In this document: one piece after another, positions 25,861-35,101 of the stretch
Layout of the letters: each line of letters begins with the position of its first letter
Position numbering within the stretch: position 1 is the first letter of the stretch
Origin: Schlesneria sp.
GTDB lineage: Bacteria; Planctomycetota; Planctomycetia; Planctomycetales; Planctomycetaceae
Assembly (NCBI GenBank): GCA_028291515.1
Contig: JAQGHU010000059.1
Location: 1 to 45,063, forward strand
DNA length: 45,063 bases
Reading direction: 5' to 3'
Program-made: the position numbers and the translations under genes
Notes under the pieces: model-generated
Database searches by the model: none
The model's input: the letters and a program-made list of their open reading frames with translations, nothing else
What the model was told of the DNA's origin: nothing

Positions 25861-26856
25861 ATGGTGAAAGCACCAGCATCACGTCACGGATTCACATTGA
25901 TCGAACTTCTGGTGGTGATCGCCATCATCGCCGTGTTAATTGCCCTCCTGCTCCCAGCTGTGCAGCAGGCACGTGAGGCCGCGCGGCGCACACAGTGCAA
26001 GAATCAGCTGAAGCAATTCGGGCTGGCGTTGCATAACTATCATGAAGCGTTTAATTCGTTTCCAATCGGTGCCCGCAATGCTGGTTCCGGAGGAGGTGAA
26101 GCTGGTCCTTCCTTCTGGATCGGCATGATGCCTTATCTCGATCAGGCGCCGCTGTATAGTGGGTATGACCCCAATGTTGGTCTGAACACCTCGGCCACCT
26201 ATTTCAACGGGAAGTTCGTACCGATTCTGAATTGCCCTTCATCGTCGGTTCCCAAAAAGGGCGTAAGTCAAGATAGGCCCGGAAGTCCAACGGTAACATA
26301 CTCTCATTATATAGGAATTGCGGGGGCCGTTAGTGATCCGACAAATGGATTCACGGAGACACGTGTTAAAACGGGAACGTGTTGTGAGGGATCCAATAAT
26401 ATTATCGCAGGCGGCGGAGTTCTGGTTCCTGCCGTGGTGATTAATATCGCGATGGTGACGGATGGCTTGACGAACTGCATGGTGATCGGTGAACAATCGC
26501 AATTCCTTTTCCAGACTGATGGCACGAAAGTGAACGTCAGTCGGTGGGGATGGATTGATGGAGGGAATGACAGTTTTGGAAATGTTCCGGTGGAATCATC
26601 CTCGTTTAATGTCTATCCCGGTCGCATTCCGTCTCTGAACACGATTCGGTACGCACCGAATTACGGTGCCTATGACGCCGCAAATGGAATTGGGTGGAAT
26701 TTCGGCTCCAATAATCCTTTGAACTCTGCTCATACCGGCGGGGTCCAGGTGCTGATGGGGGATGGCAGTGTCCGCTTCCTCTCCGAAAACCTCAACCTCG
26801 CCACGCTCAAGCGGTTAGCCACCCGGGATGACGGCGGAGTGATGGGTGAATTTTAG
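25861..26856 (+). CDS. DUF1559 prepilin-like protein
   Basis: Planctomycete DUF1559 protein (331 aa), a major paralogous family with a type IV pilin-like N-terminus; probably exported and assembled or surface-located, precise role unknown. The leader and cleavage/methylation motif is '[20 protein letters not shown]', followed by '[20 protein letters not shown]' and '[13 protein letters not shown]'. The C-terminus has the family's 'SAHTGGVQVLMGDGSVRFLS' with 'ATRDDGGVMGEF' at the end. ATG 25861 has AAAGGA 9 bases upstream. It heads a rightward group with a second DUF1559, a lipoprotein and a serine hydrolase. The 25521-25860 leader region holds no gene. Confidence 0.93.
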   Translation: MVKAPASRHGFTLIELLVVIAIIAVLIALLLPAVQQAREAARRTQCKNQLKQFGLALHNYHEAFNSFPIGARNAGSGGGEAGPSFWIGMMPYLDQAPLYSGYDPNVGLNTSATYFNGKFVPILNCPSSSVPKKGVSQDRPGSPTVTYSHYIGIAGAVSDPTNGFTETRVKTGTCCEGSNNIIAGGGVLVPAVVINIAMVTDGLTNCMVIGEQSQFLFQTDGTKVNVSRWGWIDGGNDSFGNVPVESSSFNVYPGRIPSLNTIRYAPNYGAYDAANGIGWNFGSNNPLNSAHTGGVQVLMGDGSVRFLSENLNLATLKRLATRDDGGVMGEF

Positions 26857-26992
26857 TCATCGAGTGCGTGTCCACGGCAGCATACTTTCTGTTCCATGGG
26901 CGGCCTTGCGGCGTGCCTCTCCCAAAGCCTCTGAAAAGTTGTCATTGAGGTTCTGACGTTTCATATTTACCTCGTTGCGAATAGGTCATGAC

Positions 26993-28012
26993 ATGTTCCG
27001 AAGAAATCGACTCTCTCGCGGATTTACACTGATTGAACTGCTCGTGGTGATTGCGATCATCGGGGTACTCGTGGCGTTGTTGTTGCCGGCGGTCCAGCAG
27101 GCTCGGGAGTCAGCTCGGCGAACACAATGCAAGAATCAGATGAAGCAGTTCGGTCTGGCGCTGCATAATTATCATGAAGTGTTCACCTCCCTTCCGATCG
27201 GAGCTCGCTTTGGTATTGGCAATGGATCGATGTCGACCGGGCCAAGTTTCTGGGTTGGATTGCTTCCTTATCTCGATCAGGCGAACTTGTACAACGGAAT
27301 CGAGTCCGCTTTGGCCATCGATGGGCGCACATGGACCGGCTACAATCCGGGATTAGGCGCATTTTTGAACGGCAAGCGAGTGCCTATCTTGAGTTGTCCC
27401 TCATCAACTGTGCCAAATTATGGTGACGTTGGTGGCGGTTGTCAGACGACAATGGCGCAGTATCTGGGGATTTCGGGGGCTTATTCCGACCCCAACACCA
27501 ACGACATCGCTAACGGGTTTAGGGAAACGAGACAGCCGATTTGCTGCTGGGATGGCAGTATCCAAACTGGCCATACTTCTGCTGGGGGGACGCTCATTAG
27601 CTCCACGGCGATCTCGCTGCCGGAGATTTCGGATGGCGCTTCGAATGTGATTGTTATTGGGGAGGCCTCTCAGTTTGCCTACAGAAATGGCACTCCCGTT
27701 GGCTTGACCACGTGGGACGGTTTTCATGAGGGATTAACCGAGCCGTATGGGCCAATAGTCGACAGCGGCAACCCCTGGCCCAGGACATTTAACTTGACAA
27801 CCATTGCCTACGCTCCAAATCGAAACGACGCGACGTTGGCGGGCGTTCATGAAAACTTCGGCCCGAACAATCCACTGAGTTCGGCACATACCGGCGGTGT
27901 TAATGTGGCGCTTGGCGATGGTAGCGTCCGGTTTATTTCGAATAGTGTTGACTTGATTACACTGAAGCGCTTGGCCACCCGCGACGATCGCGGTGTCGTG
28001 GGTGAGTTCTAA
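26993..28012 (+). CDS. DUF1559 prepilin-like protein, second paralogue
   Basis: 339-residue paralogue of the preceding protein. It begins '[20 protein letters not shown]' and has the same '[20 protein letters not shown]' segment and the same tail ('[20 protein letters not shown]', '[12 protein letters not shown]'). ATG 26993 is preferred to an in-frame TTG at 26975: AGG lies 7 bases upstream and the basic leader before the GFTLIEL motif then has a normal length. The two genes are close enough to suggest tandem duplication, and the 136-bp gap has no clear terminator. The middle regions differ more, as is usual for this family. Confidence 0.93.
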   Translation: MFRRNRLSRGFTLIELLVVIAIIGVLVALLLPAVQQARESARRTQCKNQMKQFGLALHNYHEVFTSLPIGARFGIGNGSMSTGPSFWVGLLPYLDQANLYNGIESALAIDGRTWTGYNPGLGAFLNGKRVPILSCPSSTVPNYGDVGGGCQTTMAQYLGISGAYSDPNTNDIANGFRETRQPICCWDGSIQTGHTSAGGTLISSTAISLPEISDGASNVIVIGEASQFAYRNGTPVGLTTWDGFHEGLTEPYGPIVDSGNPWPRTFNLTTIAYAPNRNDATLAGVHENFGPNNPLSSAHTGGVNVALGDGSVRFISNSVDLITLKRLATRDDRGVVGEF

Positions 28013-28119
28013 AGCAAGCGTTGTTCTTTTCGGACACTGGCCTTCGCGGCAAACATGTCGAGCTTGCTGTCCGTGGTGCGCTTTGGGCAGGCTACCCTGC
28101 GCAATACTTTGGAGAAAAA

Positions 28120-28557
28120 ATGAGGCGGTCCAGTTTCATAGTTTTGTGGCTTGCATTGGTCCTTGTGGGGTGCGGCTCCCGGGGGAAATTCATTGTCCCG
28201 ACGTCGACGGTGACAGGGAAAGTGAAATGGGCTGGAACTCCCCTGAAAGAGCCCGTGGCGTTGATCGGTGTTGATCCGACGACGAGTCGTGCATGCCAAG
28301 GGAAGGTTGAGGCGGATGGTAGCTGCCAGCTGCTGTGCGGAGGCTCGCCAATGGTCCCTTTGGGAACGTATGAGCTAGCCTTGATCCCGTGGACAGAACC
28401 CGGGACTCCAGAGCAACGCATGGCAGTGAACGGTCCGCCCTCGAGACCCGCGCCCCTGTCTATCTCCGAAAAATACCTGGACCCTCGTCAATCCGGATGG
28501 AAGGTCGATGTCACCAGTTCGGGTGGAACTTTCGATATCACCGTGCCGGGAAATTGA
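28120..28557 (+). CDS. Small exported lipoprotein
   Basis: 145-residue lipoprotein with a lipobox ('MRRSSFIVLWLALVLVGCGS', Cys near residue 18). The mature part begins with a short carboxypeptidase-regulatory-like beta segment ('STVTGKVKWAGTPLKEPVAL'), of the sort common in planctomycete lipoproteins next to DUF1559 genes, and ends 'VTSSGGTFDITVPGN'. The start ATG 28120 is supported by GGAG 5 bases upstream; an upstream in-frame codon at 28021 lacks this and would place the signal peptide internally. Probably surface or periplasmic, function unknown. It lies between the second DUF1559 gene and the serine hydrolase, on the same strand. Confidence 0.8.
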   Translation: MRRSSFIVLWLALVLVGCGSRGKFIVPTSTVTGKVKWAGTPLKEPVALIGVDPTTSRACQGKVEADGSCQLLCGGSPMVPLGTYELALIPWTEPGTPEQRMAVNGPPSRPAPLSISEKYLDPRQSGWKVDVTSSGGTFDITVPGN

Positions 28558-28639
28558 CCTCGTTCCGACTGAATGGAAGTAGATCCTCTTCGTTGAGCCC
28601 CAGTGGACGTCGCTAAAGATCTCAAGTGGGAAAGCAGAA

Positions 28640-30295
28640 ATGATGCGATATTTCGTCGTCGTGACCTTGTTAAGCGGGCTCATGCTGCAGCAGGCATATA
28701 GCCAACCCTCATCGAAAAAGGGGAAGAAGGCCGTTCACGAGGCAATCGACGATCCCGAATGGCTGCGGACTCGCCTGGAGAAGATTCGCAAGTTCTACGA
28801 CTTGCCGGACCTGGGGGCCGTGGTCGTGATGAAGGGTGAAGTTGTCGCCGCTTCCGTGGTGGGAGTCCGCAAATACGGGACGAAGATTGCTGCCACTCAG
28901 GACGACCGCTTTCATCTTGGATCCATTACAAAGGTGATGACGGCGGCGCTGATCGGGATGATGGTCGATGACGGCGTCCTCACCTGGAACACGACCATGG
29001 AGGAGATGTTCCCCGAGTTGGTGTCGGTCATGCAGCCCGGATATCGCAAAGTCACCGTTTTGCAATTGCTGTCCCATACCGGTGGATTTCCTTATGGCCC
29101 CAACAAGTCGATCGATCAAATCACGGCCGAAGGCCGTGATGTCGTCGAACGCCGATACGGATATGTCAAAGCGGCTATCGCCGATCCTTTAGCTTATGAA
29201 CCAGGAACGAGCGAAGCTTATTCCGGCGGCGGGGTTGTCGTGATGTCGTTTGTCGAGCGAAAAGTTGGACGATCCTACGAAGACCTGATGTTCGAACGTT
29301 TGTATCGACCCCTGGGACTGTCCACCGCAGGCATCGGTGATCATATGGCTTCCGCCGGGAAGGTGGACGCTCCCTGGGGGCATCGCCAGACCAATGGACA
29401 AACGATTCCCCGGGAGCCGGAGTACACTTCGCCGGCGAATGGCCGCCAACCGGTGGGAGGTGCCTATCTCTCCATGCCGGATTTGGGACGGTATCTGGCC
29501 TTTCATCTGCAGGGAGAGCGCGGGCAGAACGAGCTGCTAAAGCCGGAGACGTTCAAGCGCTTGCATACGTCGGCCCCGGGAACCGGATTCGCTCCTGGCT
29601 GGATTTCGGTAAAACCCGGCTGGGCGGAGGGACGGGTCCTCATTCACAACGGCAGCATTGGGATCCATGTAGCGAGTGCCCACGTTGCGCTTGATGAGGA
29701 CTATGCAATTGCCTGCGGGACAAATGCCGCTGGCGAACCTCGGGCGGACAAGGCCCTGGAAGAAGTTCGCCAATTCCTGGTCGTTCAGATTCACAATAGA
29801 AACTGGAATAAAACAACGGCTAAACCCCTGAAGAAGGGAAGCCCCCTTCCTCCACGGCCTGATATTTGGCTGGATGACGTGAAGCCGATCGAAGCGACAG
29901 TCGGTTATGGCAAGTTCGAAGTGGGAAGTCGAGATGGAGGGGATCCTCTGACACTGGACGGTGACCGATTCACACACGGACTGGGAGTTCACGCTCCGTC
30001 GCGTGTTTCTTATGAGATTAAGCCGAATTACAAGCGCTTTGTAGGCCGAGTTGGCCCGGAAGAGCGGGGGAGCTGGAGAGCCAGTGTCGTCGCCGAGATT
30101 TATATTGACGACAAGCTCATCGAGAAATCACCACTGCTAAAGGCCGGCGATTCTACTTGGAATTTCAACATCTCAATTCCTCGTAAAGCCACTGGAAATG
30201 CCGCTAGCATTTTGCATCTGGTGATCACTGATGGCGAGGACGGAATCAACTCGGATTCAGCGGACTGGGTGGATGTGGGATTCGTGACGAAGTGA
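28640..30295 (+). CDS. Exported beta-lactamase-family serine hydrolase with C-terminal NPCBM domain
   Basis: Secreted serine hydrolase of the class C beta-lactamase / D-aminopeptidase fold (551 aa). After a signal peptide ('MMRYFVVVTLLSGLMLQQAY') the nucleophile motif SITK lies at residues 95-98. The second motif is Y194-S-G rather than Y-S-N, in 'EAYSGGGVVVM', a variant familiar from non-beta-lactamase members. A third-motif candidate is 'IHNGSIGIHVASA'. The C-terminal 130 residues form an NPCBM (novel putative carbohydrate-binding module) domain ('DRFTHGLGVHAPSRVSYEI', 'GRVGPEERGSW', 'DSADWVDVGFVTK'). Such enzymes usually cleave peptides or esters with D-residues, so a cell-wall or glycopeptide substrate is plausible but unproven. 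The start is at ATG 28640, after GGGAAAG. Confidence 0.88.
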   Translation: MMRYFVVVTLLSGLMLQQAYSQPSSKKGKKAVHEAIDDPEWLRTRLEKIRKFYDLPDLGAVVVMKGEVVAASVVGVRKYGTKIAATQDDRFHLGSITKVMTAALIGMMVDDGVLTWNTTMEEMFPELVSVMQPGYRKVTVLQLLSHTGGFPYGPNKSIDQITAEGRDVVERRYGYVKAAIADPLAYEPGTSEAYSGGGVVVMSFVERKVGRSYEDLMFERLYRPLGLSTAGIGDHMASAGKVDAPWGHRQTNGQTIPREPEYTSPANGRQPVGGAYLSMPDLGRYLAFHLQGERGQNELLKPETFKRLHTSAPGTGFAPGWISVKPGWAEGRVLIHNGSIGIHVASAHVALDEDYAIACGTNAAGEPRADKALEEVRQFLVVQIHNRNWNKTTAKPLKKGSPLPPRPDIWLDDVKPIEATVGYGKFEVGSRDGGDPLTLDGDRFTHGLGVHAPSRVSYEIKPNYKRFVGRVGPEERGSWRASVVAEIYIDDKLIEKSPLLKAGDSTWNFNISIPRKATGNAASILHLVITDGEDGINSDSADWVDVGFVTK

Positions 30296-30420
30296 ATAGG
30301 AATTAAGAGTCCTCAGCTATCACTAGACGTGTACATTGTATGGGACCGATGAGGGCAATATTCCTGATGTAAGCTGGAACCGAGATACTGCGGCCGGATT
30401 GTAACTTGGTGTGGTGGTGT

Positions 30421-30632
30421 GAGTAACCGCTGCCTGAAGTGTTCATCGATTCTTCAGCCGTAGGCGCGTCGTTGGTCCGCGCCAATCTTGTTTTTGATTC
30501 CTTCGAGAGGCGCGGGTGCAGGGACCAGTTGAGGAGTCCCTAGCGATGAGCCTGGAGAATCTTGGCCATCGGTTGTAGGACGCGAATTCCTGACGCGTGA
30601 GCTTATCGACACCAGCCTTCCAGGAAACATTC
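30421..30632 (-). pseudogene. Relic of an ISL3-family transposase, C-terminal part
   Basis: Read leftward, one frame gives 'ECFLEGWCR', a stop, 'AHASGIRVLQPMAKILQAHR', a stop, 'GLLNW'. A shifted frame continues 'APLEGIKNKIGADQRRAYG', a stop, and 'RIDEHFRQRLL'. This is the standard ISL3 tail (typically ..GIRVLQ.MAKTLQAHR.G.L.W... / PLEG.NNKIK..QR.AYGFRD.E.F.L). Three stops and a frameshift make it inactive. The remaining 30296-30420 and 30633-30933 stretches show no gene or clear terminal repeats. Confidence 0.75.
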
Positions 30633-30933
30633 AGGGCATTCACCTCGTCGCGACAGGGCATGCGCGTGAGGAGGCCGCTGTCACAATCAGGCCAGTCGAT
30701 CTTACACCTGGACTACGCAACGCAATCAGGTCTGGTCTGTGTTCCTCATTGCCGTGCGAGGCTGGAGCACGAAGACCTATTACGAGTATCGGTGAGATTT
30801 TCGTATCACCAAGTTCCGGATGCTCAAATGTTTGTTCAAAATGCGCACGTTCAGGAGACGTCGCTGCTGTCCGCAACTCGGACTCAAGCCGCCTGACCGA
30901 TCTTTGAAATCCCCAAGTCGCACGGGGATCCAT

Positions 30934-32088
30934 TCATCGGTTGCTCTGAAACGCCAGAATTGCTTCAACCAGCTCTTCCGGTCCGTCGAGAAACACATCG
31001 CAGACGGGCAGTCCAAGTCGCGAGCGTATTGACGCGGCCTCATTGCGAGCGGCGCCTGCCGAGACGTGCTTGCTATTGATCGCTACGCCGATGACCACCG
31101 AAGGGAACCGCTGCGACGCCATCATTTCGAATAGTGCACACAACCGTTCGAGACTTGGGATTTCAATGTTGTCCAGACCTTTGACGTGCGTGCGTCCGGC
31201 CTCCACGCACATGATCATCGCGTGGGGCGCGCATCCATGTAACAGACCAAGAGTGACGCCGGAATATGCGGGATGAGTCAATCCGCCCTGGCCTTCGATT
31301 AACAGAATATCGTGATGCTGATGCCTCCAGACCAGGTCTTCCACGGCTCCATTCACAAAATCCGAGACAACACAATCCACAGGGATTCCGTCGCCGGCGA
31401 TCATGATCCCCGTCTGGCCAGTCGCCAGGAATTTCGCGTCGATCCGTCGTTTCTTCAGGGCATTTTCAACTTCCAACGCGACAGTCATCTTGCCCACGCT
31501 GCAATCGTGTCCGACCGTATGGATTCGCAGACACTCCGGACGAAAGCGCGCGGCCTTAGCCACAAGCTTGAGATCATTCTTGCGAACATCAATCAGGCGG
31601 CTGCCTGATTGCAGCGCCTGTTGCCGAAGCGCAGGATCGTCAAACAGGAACTCATGAAGTCCCGAAACGACGTCGATTCCCTTTGCGACAGCATTCCGAA
31701 TGATGTTCTGCAGAGATGTCGTCAGGCGTCCTCCGAGAGGGGCGATTCCAATGAACACGGAATCTGGTTGGCCGGCTTGTTCGAGTGACGCGACAACCGG
31801 AATCGAACCGCCGACTCCGTAAACATCCTGCGCATGTCGTCCCGACTGATCCGCGGCGACGACGGCGACGACGTCATGCTCCCGATATCGCAGCAATCCG
31901 ATCGCTGTCTTGGCGACAAAGTGGCTGGCGTCGTCACCCACTGCAATCGCAATTCGCCGGTATTGCAGCAGCGGCGAAGCAGACGGACTAGCTTCAGAAG
32001 AATGCGAATTAGGCGGAATGGTTGTCGTATCGCTCAAGACGTCTGAAGGCAGGTTCAAATTCTCAACCAACACAGGAACATTCATCAA
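30934..32088 (-). CDS. DUF1611 family protein (DgcN-like, candidate D-glutamate N-acetyltransferase)
   Basis: Cytosolic 384-residue protein of the DUF1611 family. The N-terminal Rossmann-like half has 'DVVSGLHEFLFDDPAL'. The C-terminal P-loop half has 'TVGHDCSVGKMTVALEVENA', 'FLATGQTGIMIAGDGIPVDC', 'LLIEGQGGLTHPAYSGVTLG' and 'LLHGCAPHAMIM', all diagnostic. DgcN, a member, was described in marine bacteria and archaea as acetylating D-glutamate before racemisation by the enolase-superfamily enzyme DgcA (recalled literature). An enolase-superfamily epimerase occurs at 38398-39414 in the same locus. It is transcribed leftward, 125 bp downstream of the XylR-type regulator, with TGCGCA-N15-TGCGCA site 3 in between. 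Family certain; exact reaction inferred. Confidence 0.87.
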   Translation of the reverse strand: MMNVPVLVENLNLPSDVLSDTTTIPPNSHSSEASPSASPLLQYRRIAIAVGDDASHFVAKTAIGLLRYREHDVVAVVAADQSGRHAQDVYGVGGSIPVVASLEQAGQPDSVFIGIAPLGGRLTTSLQNIIRNAVAKGIDVVSGLHEFLFDDPALRQQALQSGSRLIDVRKNDLKLVAKAARFRPECLRIHTVGHDCSVGKMTVALEVENALKKRRIDAKFLATGQTGIMIAGDGIPVDCVVSDFVNGAVEDLVWRHQHHDILLIEGQGGLTHPAYSGVTLGLLHGCAPHAMIMCVEAGRTHVKGLDNIEIPSLERLCALFEMMASQRFPSVVIGVAINSKHVSAGAARNEAASIRSRLGLPVCDVFLDGPEELVEAILAFQSNR

Positions 32089-32176
32089 TGCCCTCCATTC
32101 TCTGAAGATTTCCGATTCTGCTGCGGTTTATCCAGAACTAGTTTACAGGCTAGAACAAATCCTGTCGTTTTAGATC

Positions 32177-32203
32177 TGCGCAACCTTCTCTCGAAAATGC
32201 GCA
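32177..32203. promoter_or_regulatory. TGCGCA-N15-TGCGCA element, site 3
   Basis: TGCGCA at 32177-32182 and 32198-32203, separated by 15 bases; symmetry extends by one base to CTGCGCA and TGCGCAG. It lies between the regulator's stop (32214) and the DUF1611 start (32088), about 90 bp upstream of the latter, so it is placed to control DUF1611. Confidence 0.6.
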
Positions 32204-32213
32204 GCGGGCAGAG

Positions 32214-33395
32214 TCATTGATCTCGGCGACGGTTGGCCTTACGAAAGTCCATCGGTGTCATTCCCAGCATCTTGCGAAAGACGACACCCATCTGAGAGGA
32301 ACTTGAAAAACCTGATGCGATTGCAATCTGTTCATTGGACTGATCCGTGGCTACCAGCAAGTATTTGACGCGCTCCAATCGAACCTTGCGGATCTCGTCG
32401 GCGGGGGATCGATTCAGGTACCGGAGAAAGCGCTGCTCCAAGCCTCGACGAGATATGGGAACATGCCGAAGGATGTCCGTGACCTGAATTCCGTGATGCG
32501 CATTTTCACGAATGAAGCGCAGAGCCTGCGAGAAAAATTCATCTTTGACGGCCAGAATGTCGGTGGATTGGCGTACGAGCACGCGCATTGGCGGAACCAG
32601 GAGATGCGGATGTTCAGGCGACTTTCCCTGGAAAATGCTTTGCAGCATGTTCACGCTTTGTGCTCCGATTTGCTCACACGCGAGCAGAATGCTGGAGAGA
32701 GGCGGGTCTGCAATGTCACACAGAACGTCATCGGAATCCCCCGCCAGAACCGCCACATCTTCAGGGATGTGAATCCCTGCGGCCTGACAGATCTGCGTTA
32801 ACTGCAACGCGGGGTGCGGGTCGCCGGCAAAGATCGCGACCGGACGGGCGAGTTGTTTCAGCCAGTGGGTCGCCCGGATTCGTACGGCATCAGGGTTGCG
32901 CTGAGTTCCGGAATGCTGGAACACGTCGCATTCGTATCCGGCAGCGACGACGACATCGCGAAAGATCTCTCCGCGGCTTTCCGGATATCTCTGATTGCAC
33001 GGACCGTAGTAGGCGTAATTCTGAAATCCCCGCTCCAGAAAATGGTGAAAGGCCATTTCGGCACGCTTACGGTCGTCGGTGATCACGCGATAGCGACTAT
33101 CACGCGTGTTGTCGCAATACGAAGTGTGAATCGTAGGAAGGTCCAGGGAACGGACGTGCTGTGCCGTCTTTTCATCGCGGACCTCTGTAATGATTCCATC
33201 TCCGTGCCAGTTTTGCGGAATGCGGTGTCGCCATTGATCGTCCTGAGGAGCAATGAGCAAATCCCAGGGAAGGAGATGCCGCACGGCTGCTGAAACGGCG
33301 AGGATCACCCGCCGACCCCAGCTGTCTCCGGGATCGATCAGGACAGCGACATTGCGTCGTGACTCGGTGGACGGAAAGGAACGAGAAGATTCCAT
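32214..33395 (-). CDS. XylR-type transcriptional regulator (LacI-like sensor plus AraC HTH)
   Basis: Cytosolic regulator of 393 residues with the XylR layout. The first two thirds are a periplasmic-binding-protein-like sensor ('NVAVLIDPGDSWGRRVILAV', 'DDRKRAEMAFHHFLERGFQN', 'EDVAVLAGDSDDVLCDIADP', 'PLSSI'). The C-terminus (about 285-393) is an AraC double HTH ('VTDILRHVPISRRGLEQRFL', 'NEQIAIASGFSSSSQMGVVF'). Planctomycetes have many paralogues, generally thought to sense sugars or other small molecules for adjacent genes. ATG 33395 has only a weak ribosome-binding site. It sits between the leftward DUF1611 gene and the rightward PLP enzyme operon, with a candidate operator on each side. A deleted copy lies at 25053-25430. 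Ligand unknown; an amino acid or dipeptide is suggested by context. Confidence 0.9.
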   Translation of the reverse strand: MESSRSFPSTESRRNVAVLIDPGDSWGRRVILAVSAAVRHLLPWDLLIAPQDDQWRHRIPQNWHGDGIITEVRDEKTAQHVRSLDLPTIHTSYCDNTRDSRYRVITDDRKRAEMAFHHFLERGFQNYAYYGPCNQRYPESRGEIFRDVVVAAGYECDVFQHSGTQRNPDAVRIRATHWLKQLARPVAIFAGDPHPALQLTQICQAAGIHIPEDVAVLAGDSDDVLCDIADPPLSSILLACEQIGAQSVNMLQSIFQGKSPEHPHLLVPPMRVLVRQSTDILAVKDEFFSQALRFIRENAHHGIQVTDILRHVPISRRGLEQRFLRYLNRSPADEIRKVRLERVKYLLVATDQSNEQIAIASGFSSSSQMGVVFRKMLGMTPMDFRKANRRRDQ

Positions 33396-33525
33396 GTCGC
33401 CATCGCTCGATTAGTCAGCATCAGGCGACATTTCTTGCCAACGGCGCCATCTGCGGGAAAAGGTACGGTTGTGTTTTGCTCGATTCTCCATCAGAACCAG
33501 CATCTTTCAATCGACTTTCTTGGCC

Positions 33526-33552
33526 TGCGCAATTTCAACAGGGAAATGCGCG
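33526..33552. promoter_or_regulatory. TGCGCA-N15-TGCGCA element, site 4
   Basis: TGCGCA at 33526-33531 and TGCGCG at 33547-33552 (one mismatch), 15 bases apart. It lies 130 bp upstream of the regulator start and about 310 bp upstream of the PLP-enzyme gene, in the divergent intergenic region 33396-33861, which holds no other convincing gene. It could serve autoregulation and activation of the rightward operon. Confidence 0.55.
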
Positions 33553-33861
33553 TCTAAGAATTGCCCGGAAGGTCGTCGCTGATATTGTTGAGGTGGGTCG
33601 AGGGTGCTCCTCAATTTCGTTCCCGCAACGGCAAGCCTTCTTCGATTGTCGAACATGCGCCAGATTCAAACCACACTTCAGGTACTCGCGGCGGACTCAA
33701 TCATTAGACGGGGCCTGCAGCAGGCGGCAGGACAGCCGTCACCGATGGCGGAGAGGAATCAATTCGGATCCCGCCGACTGCGGCGACGCAGGTTTTGTCA
33801 CTCGTTGAATTCCACGGCTATGCTTGCAGACTGACGACGAACCTTCGGATCACGCGATGAT

Positions 33862-35064
33862 TTGAAACGACTGGACGTGGACAACGTGACATCGACATTC
33901 GAACCCATGCCTGACGACTCATGGACGGGAGTCCTGGAGAGCCCTCCAGGCGCCGAGGTCCAGATCGACGGGAAGCCGTATCTCTATTTTGCGGGGACCG
34001 CATACTTCGCACTGCAGGGACATCCCGCCGTCATTCAAGCTGGATGCGATGCTTTTCGTCGCTATGGCGTGCACTCCGCGACTTCGCGAGGAGGGTATGG
34101 AACAAGCCCTTCGCTGCTGGAAGTTGAGCAACTGGCGGCGGACTATTTCCAGGCCGACGCAGCCTTTTATTTTCTCTCTGGCTACTGGGGAAACAACATT
34201 ATCGTGGGCGGCCTCGCCGGTCACTACGACGTGATCTTTTATGATGAACATTCACACTACAGCATCATGGAATCGATCCAGTTGGCCCGGTGTCCTGCAT
34301 ATCCATTCGTGCATCGAAATCCGGACGACCTGGCATTGAAGTTTCGTGAACATCTGAAAGGTGGTCAACGACCGCTGGTTCTAACAGATGGCATCTTCGC
34401 TTCGAGCGGGCGGATTGCGCCGGTCGACCGTTACTTGGAACTGTTGCAGGGGATTCCCAATTCCCTGCTGGTCCTGGATGATGCACATGCTGTCGGCGTG
34501 CTTGGTGATGGTCGGGGAACGTACGCCGAGTTCGGTATCTCGTCTACCCAAATCAACCGACACCCTACCGAACCCGCTGCCGACACAGCGCGGCTTTACT
34601 GTTGTGGAACGCTCAGCAAGGCGATTGGCGGAAGTGGTGGCATCGTTGCCGGTTCCGCCGCCTGGATCTCGCATTTGAAATCCACATCCCGCTACTTCAA
34701 TGCAGCCAGTTCTCCGTCTGCCCCCATCGCCGCGGCAACTGCGGCCGCGCTTGGGCTGGTCATGACCGACCCGTCGATTCGACAAAGGCAACAGAATAAT
34801 GCCCGGCACTTGCGCACGGGATTAAGAAAGCTCGGTCTTGAGATCGAGGATACTTCGGTGCCATTTACCGGCCTCATCATCAAAGATGCCAGTCACATGC
34901 AGATGCTGCAGAGAGAACTGCGCAAGCGGGGCATCATTATCGCTTATGCAAAGGTCTACAGTGGAGTTGCCTCGGCGGGGCAACTGCGGATTGCCGTCTC
35001 CTCTGCGCATACGGAATCGATGATTGATCGATTGCTGCGCGAATTCGCCTCACTTCTCGGCTAA
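33862..35064 (+). CDS. PLP-dependent alpha-oxoamine-synthase-family enzyme (KBL/BioF-like)
   Basis: Fold-type I PLP enzyme (about 400 aa) of the family that includes 2-amino-3-ketobutyrate CoA ligase, 8-amino-7-oxononanoate synthase and serine palmitoyltransferase. Signatures: 'YGVHSATSRGGYGTSPSLLE' near the N-terminus, the Asp-containing 'LVLDDAHAVGVLGDGRGTYA' (about 204-223), and the Schiff-base lysine K253 in 'CCGTLSKAIGGSGGIVAG'. The C-terminus is 'QLRIAVSSAHTESMIDRLL'. No biotin, threonine-catabolism or sphingolipid partner gene is adjacent, so the substrate is open; a role in breaking down or acylating an amino acid released by the neighbouring hydrolase is conceivable. The start is uncertain: TTG 33862 is the longest; ATG 33907 is an alternative. 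It is 37 bp from the next gene, forming an operon. Confidence 0.85.
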   Translation: MKRLDVDNVTSTFEPMPDDSWTGVLESPPGAEVQIDGKPYLYFAGTAYFALQGHPAVIQAGCDAFRRYGVHSATSRGGYGTSPSLLEVEQLAADYFQADAAFYFLSGYWGNNIIVGGLAGHYDVIFYDEHSHYSIMESIQLARCPAYPFVHRNPDDLALKFREHLKGGQRPLVLTDGIFASSGRIAPVDRYLELLQGIPNSLLVLDDAHAVGVLGDGRGTYAEFGISSTQINRHPTEPAADTARLYCCGTLSKAIGGSGGIVAGSAAWISHLKSTSRYFNAASSPSAPIAAATAAALGLVMTDPSIRQRQQNNARHLRTGLRKLGLEIEDTSVPFTGLIIKDASHMQMLQRELRKRGIIIAYAKVYSGVASAGQLRIAVSSAHTESMIDRLLREFASLLG

Positions 35065-35101
35065 GTTGGTTCTGCCTTGCAGCTAGGACAGGTGGTCATC
35101 C

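Noticed and set aside
33604-33834. 76-codon ORF between the regulator and the PLP enzyme
   Set aside because: No motif, weak start and Arg-rich composition typical of a chance frame in GC-rich DNA.
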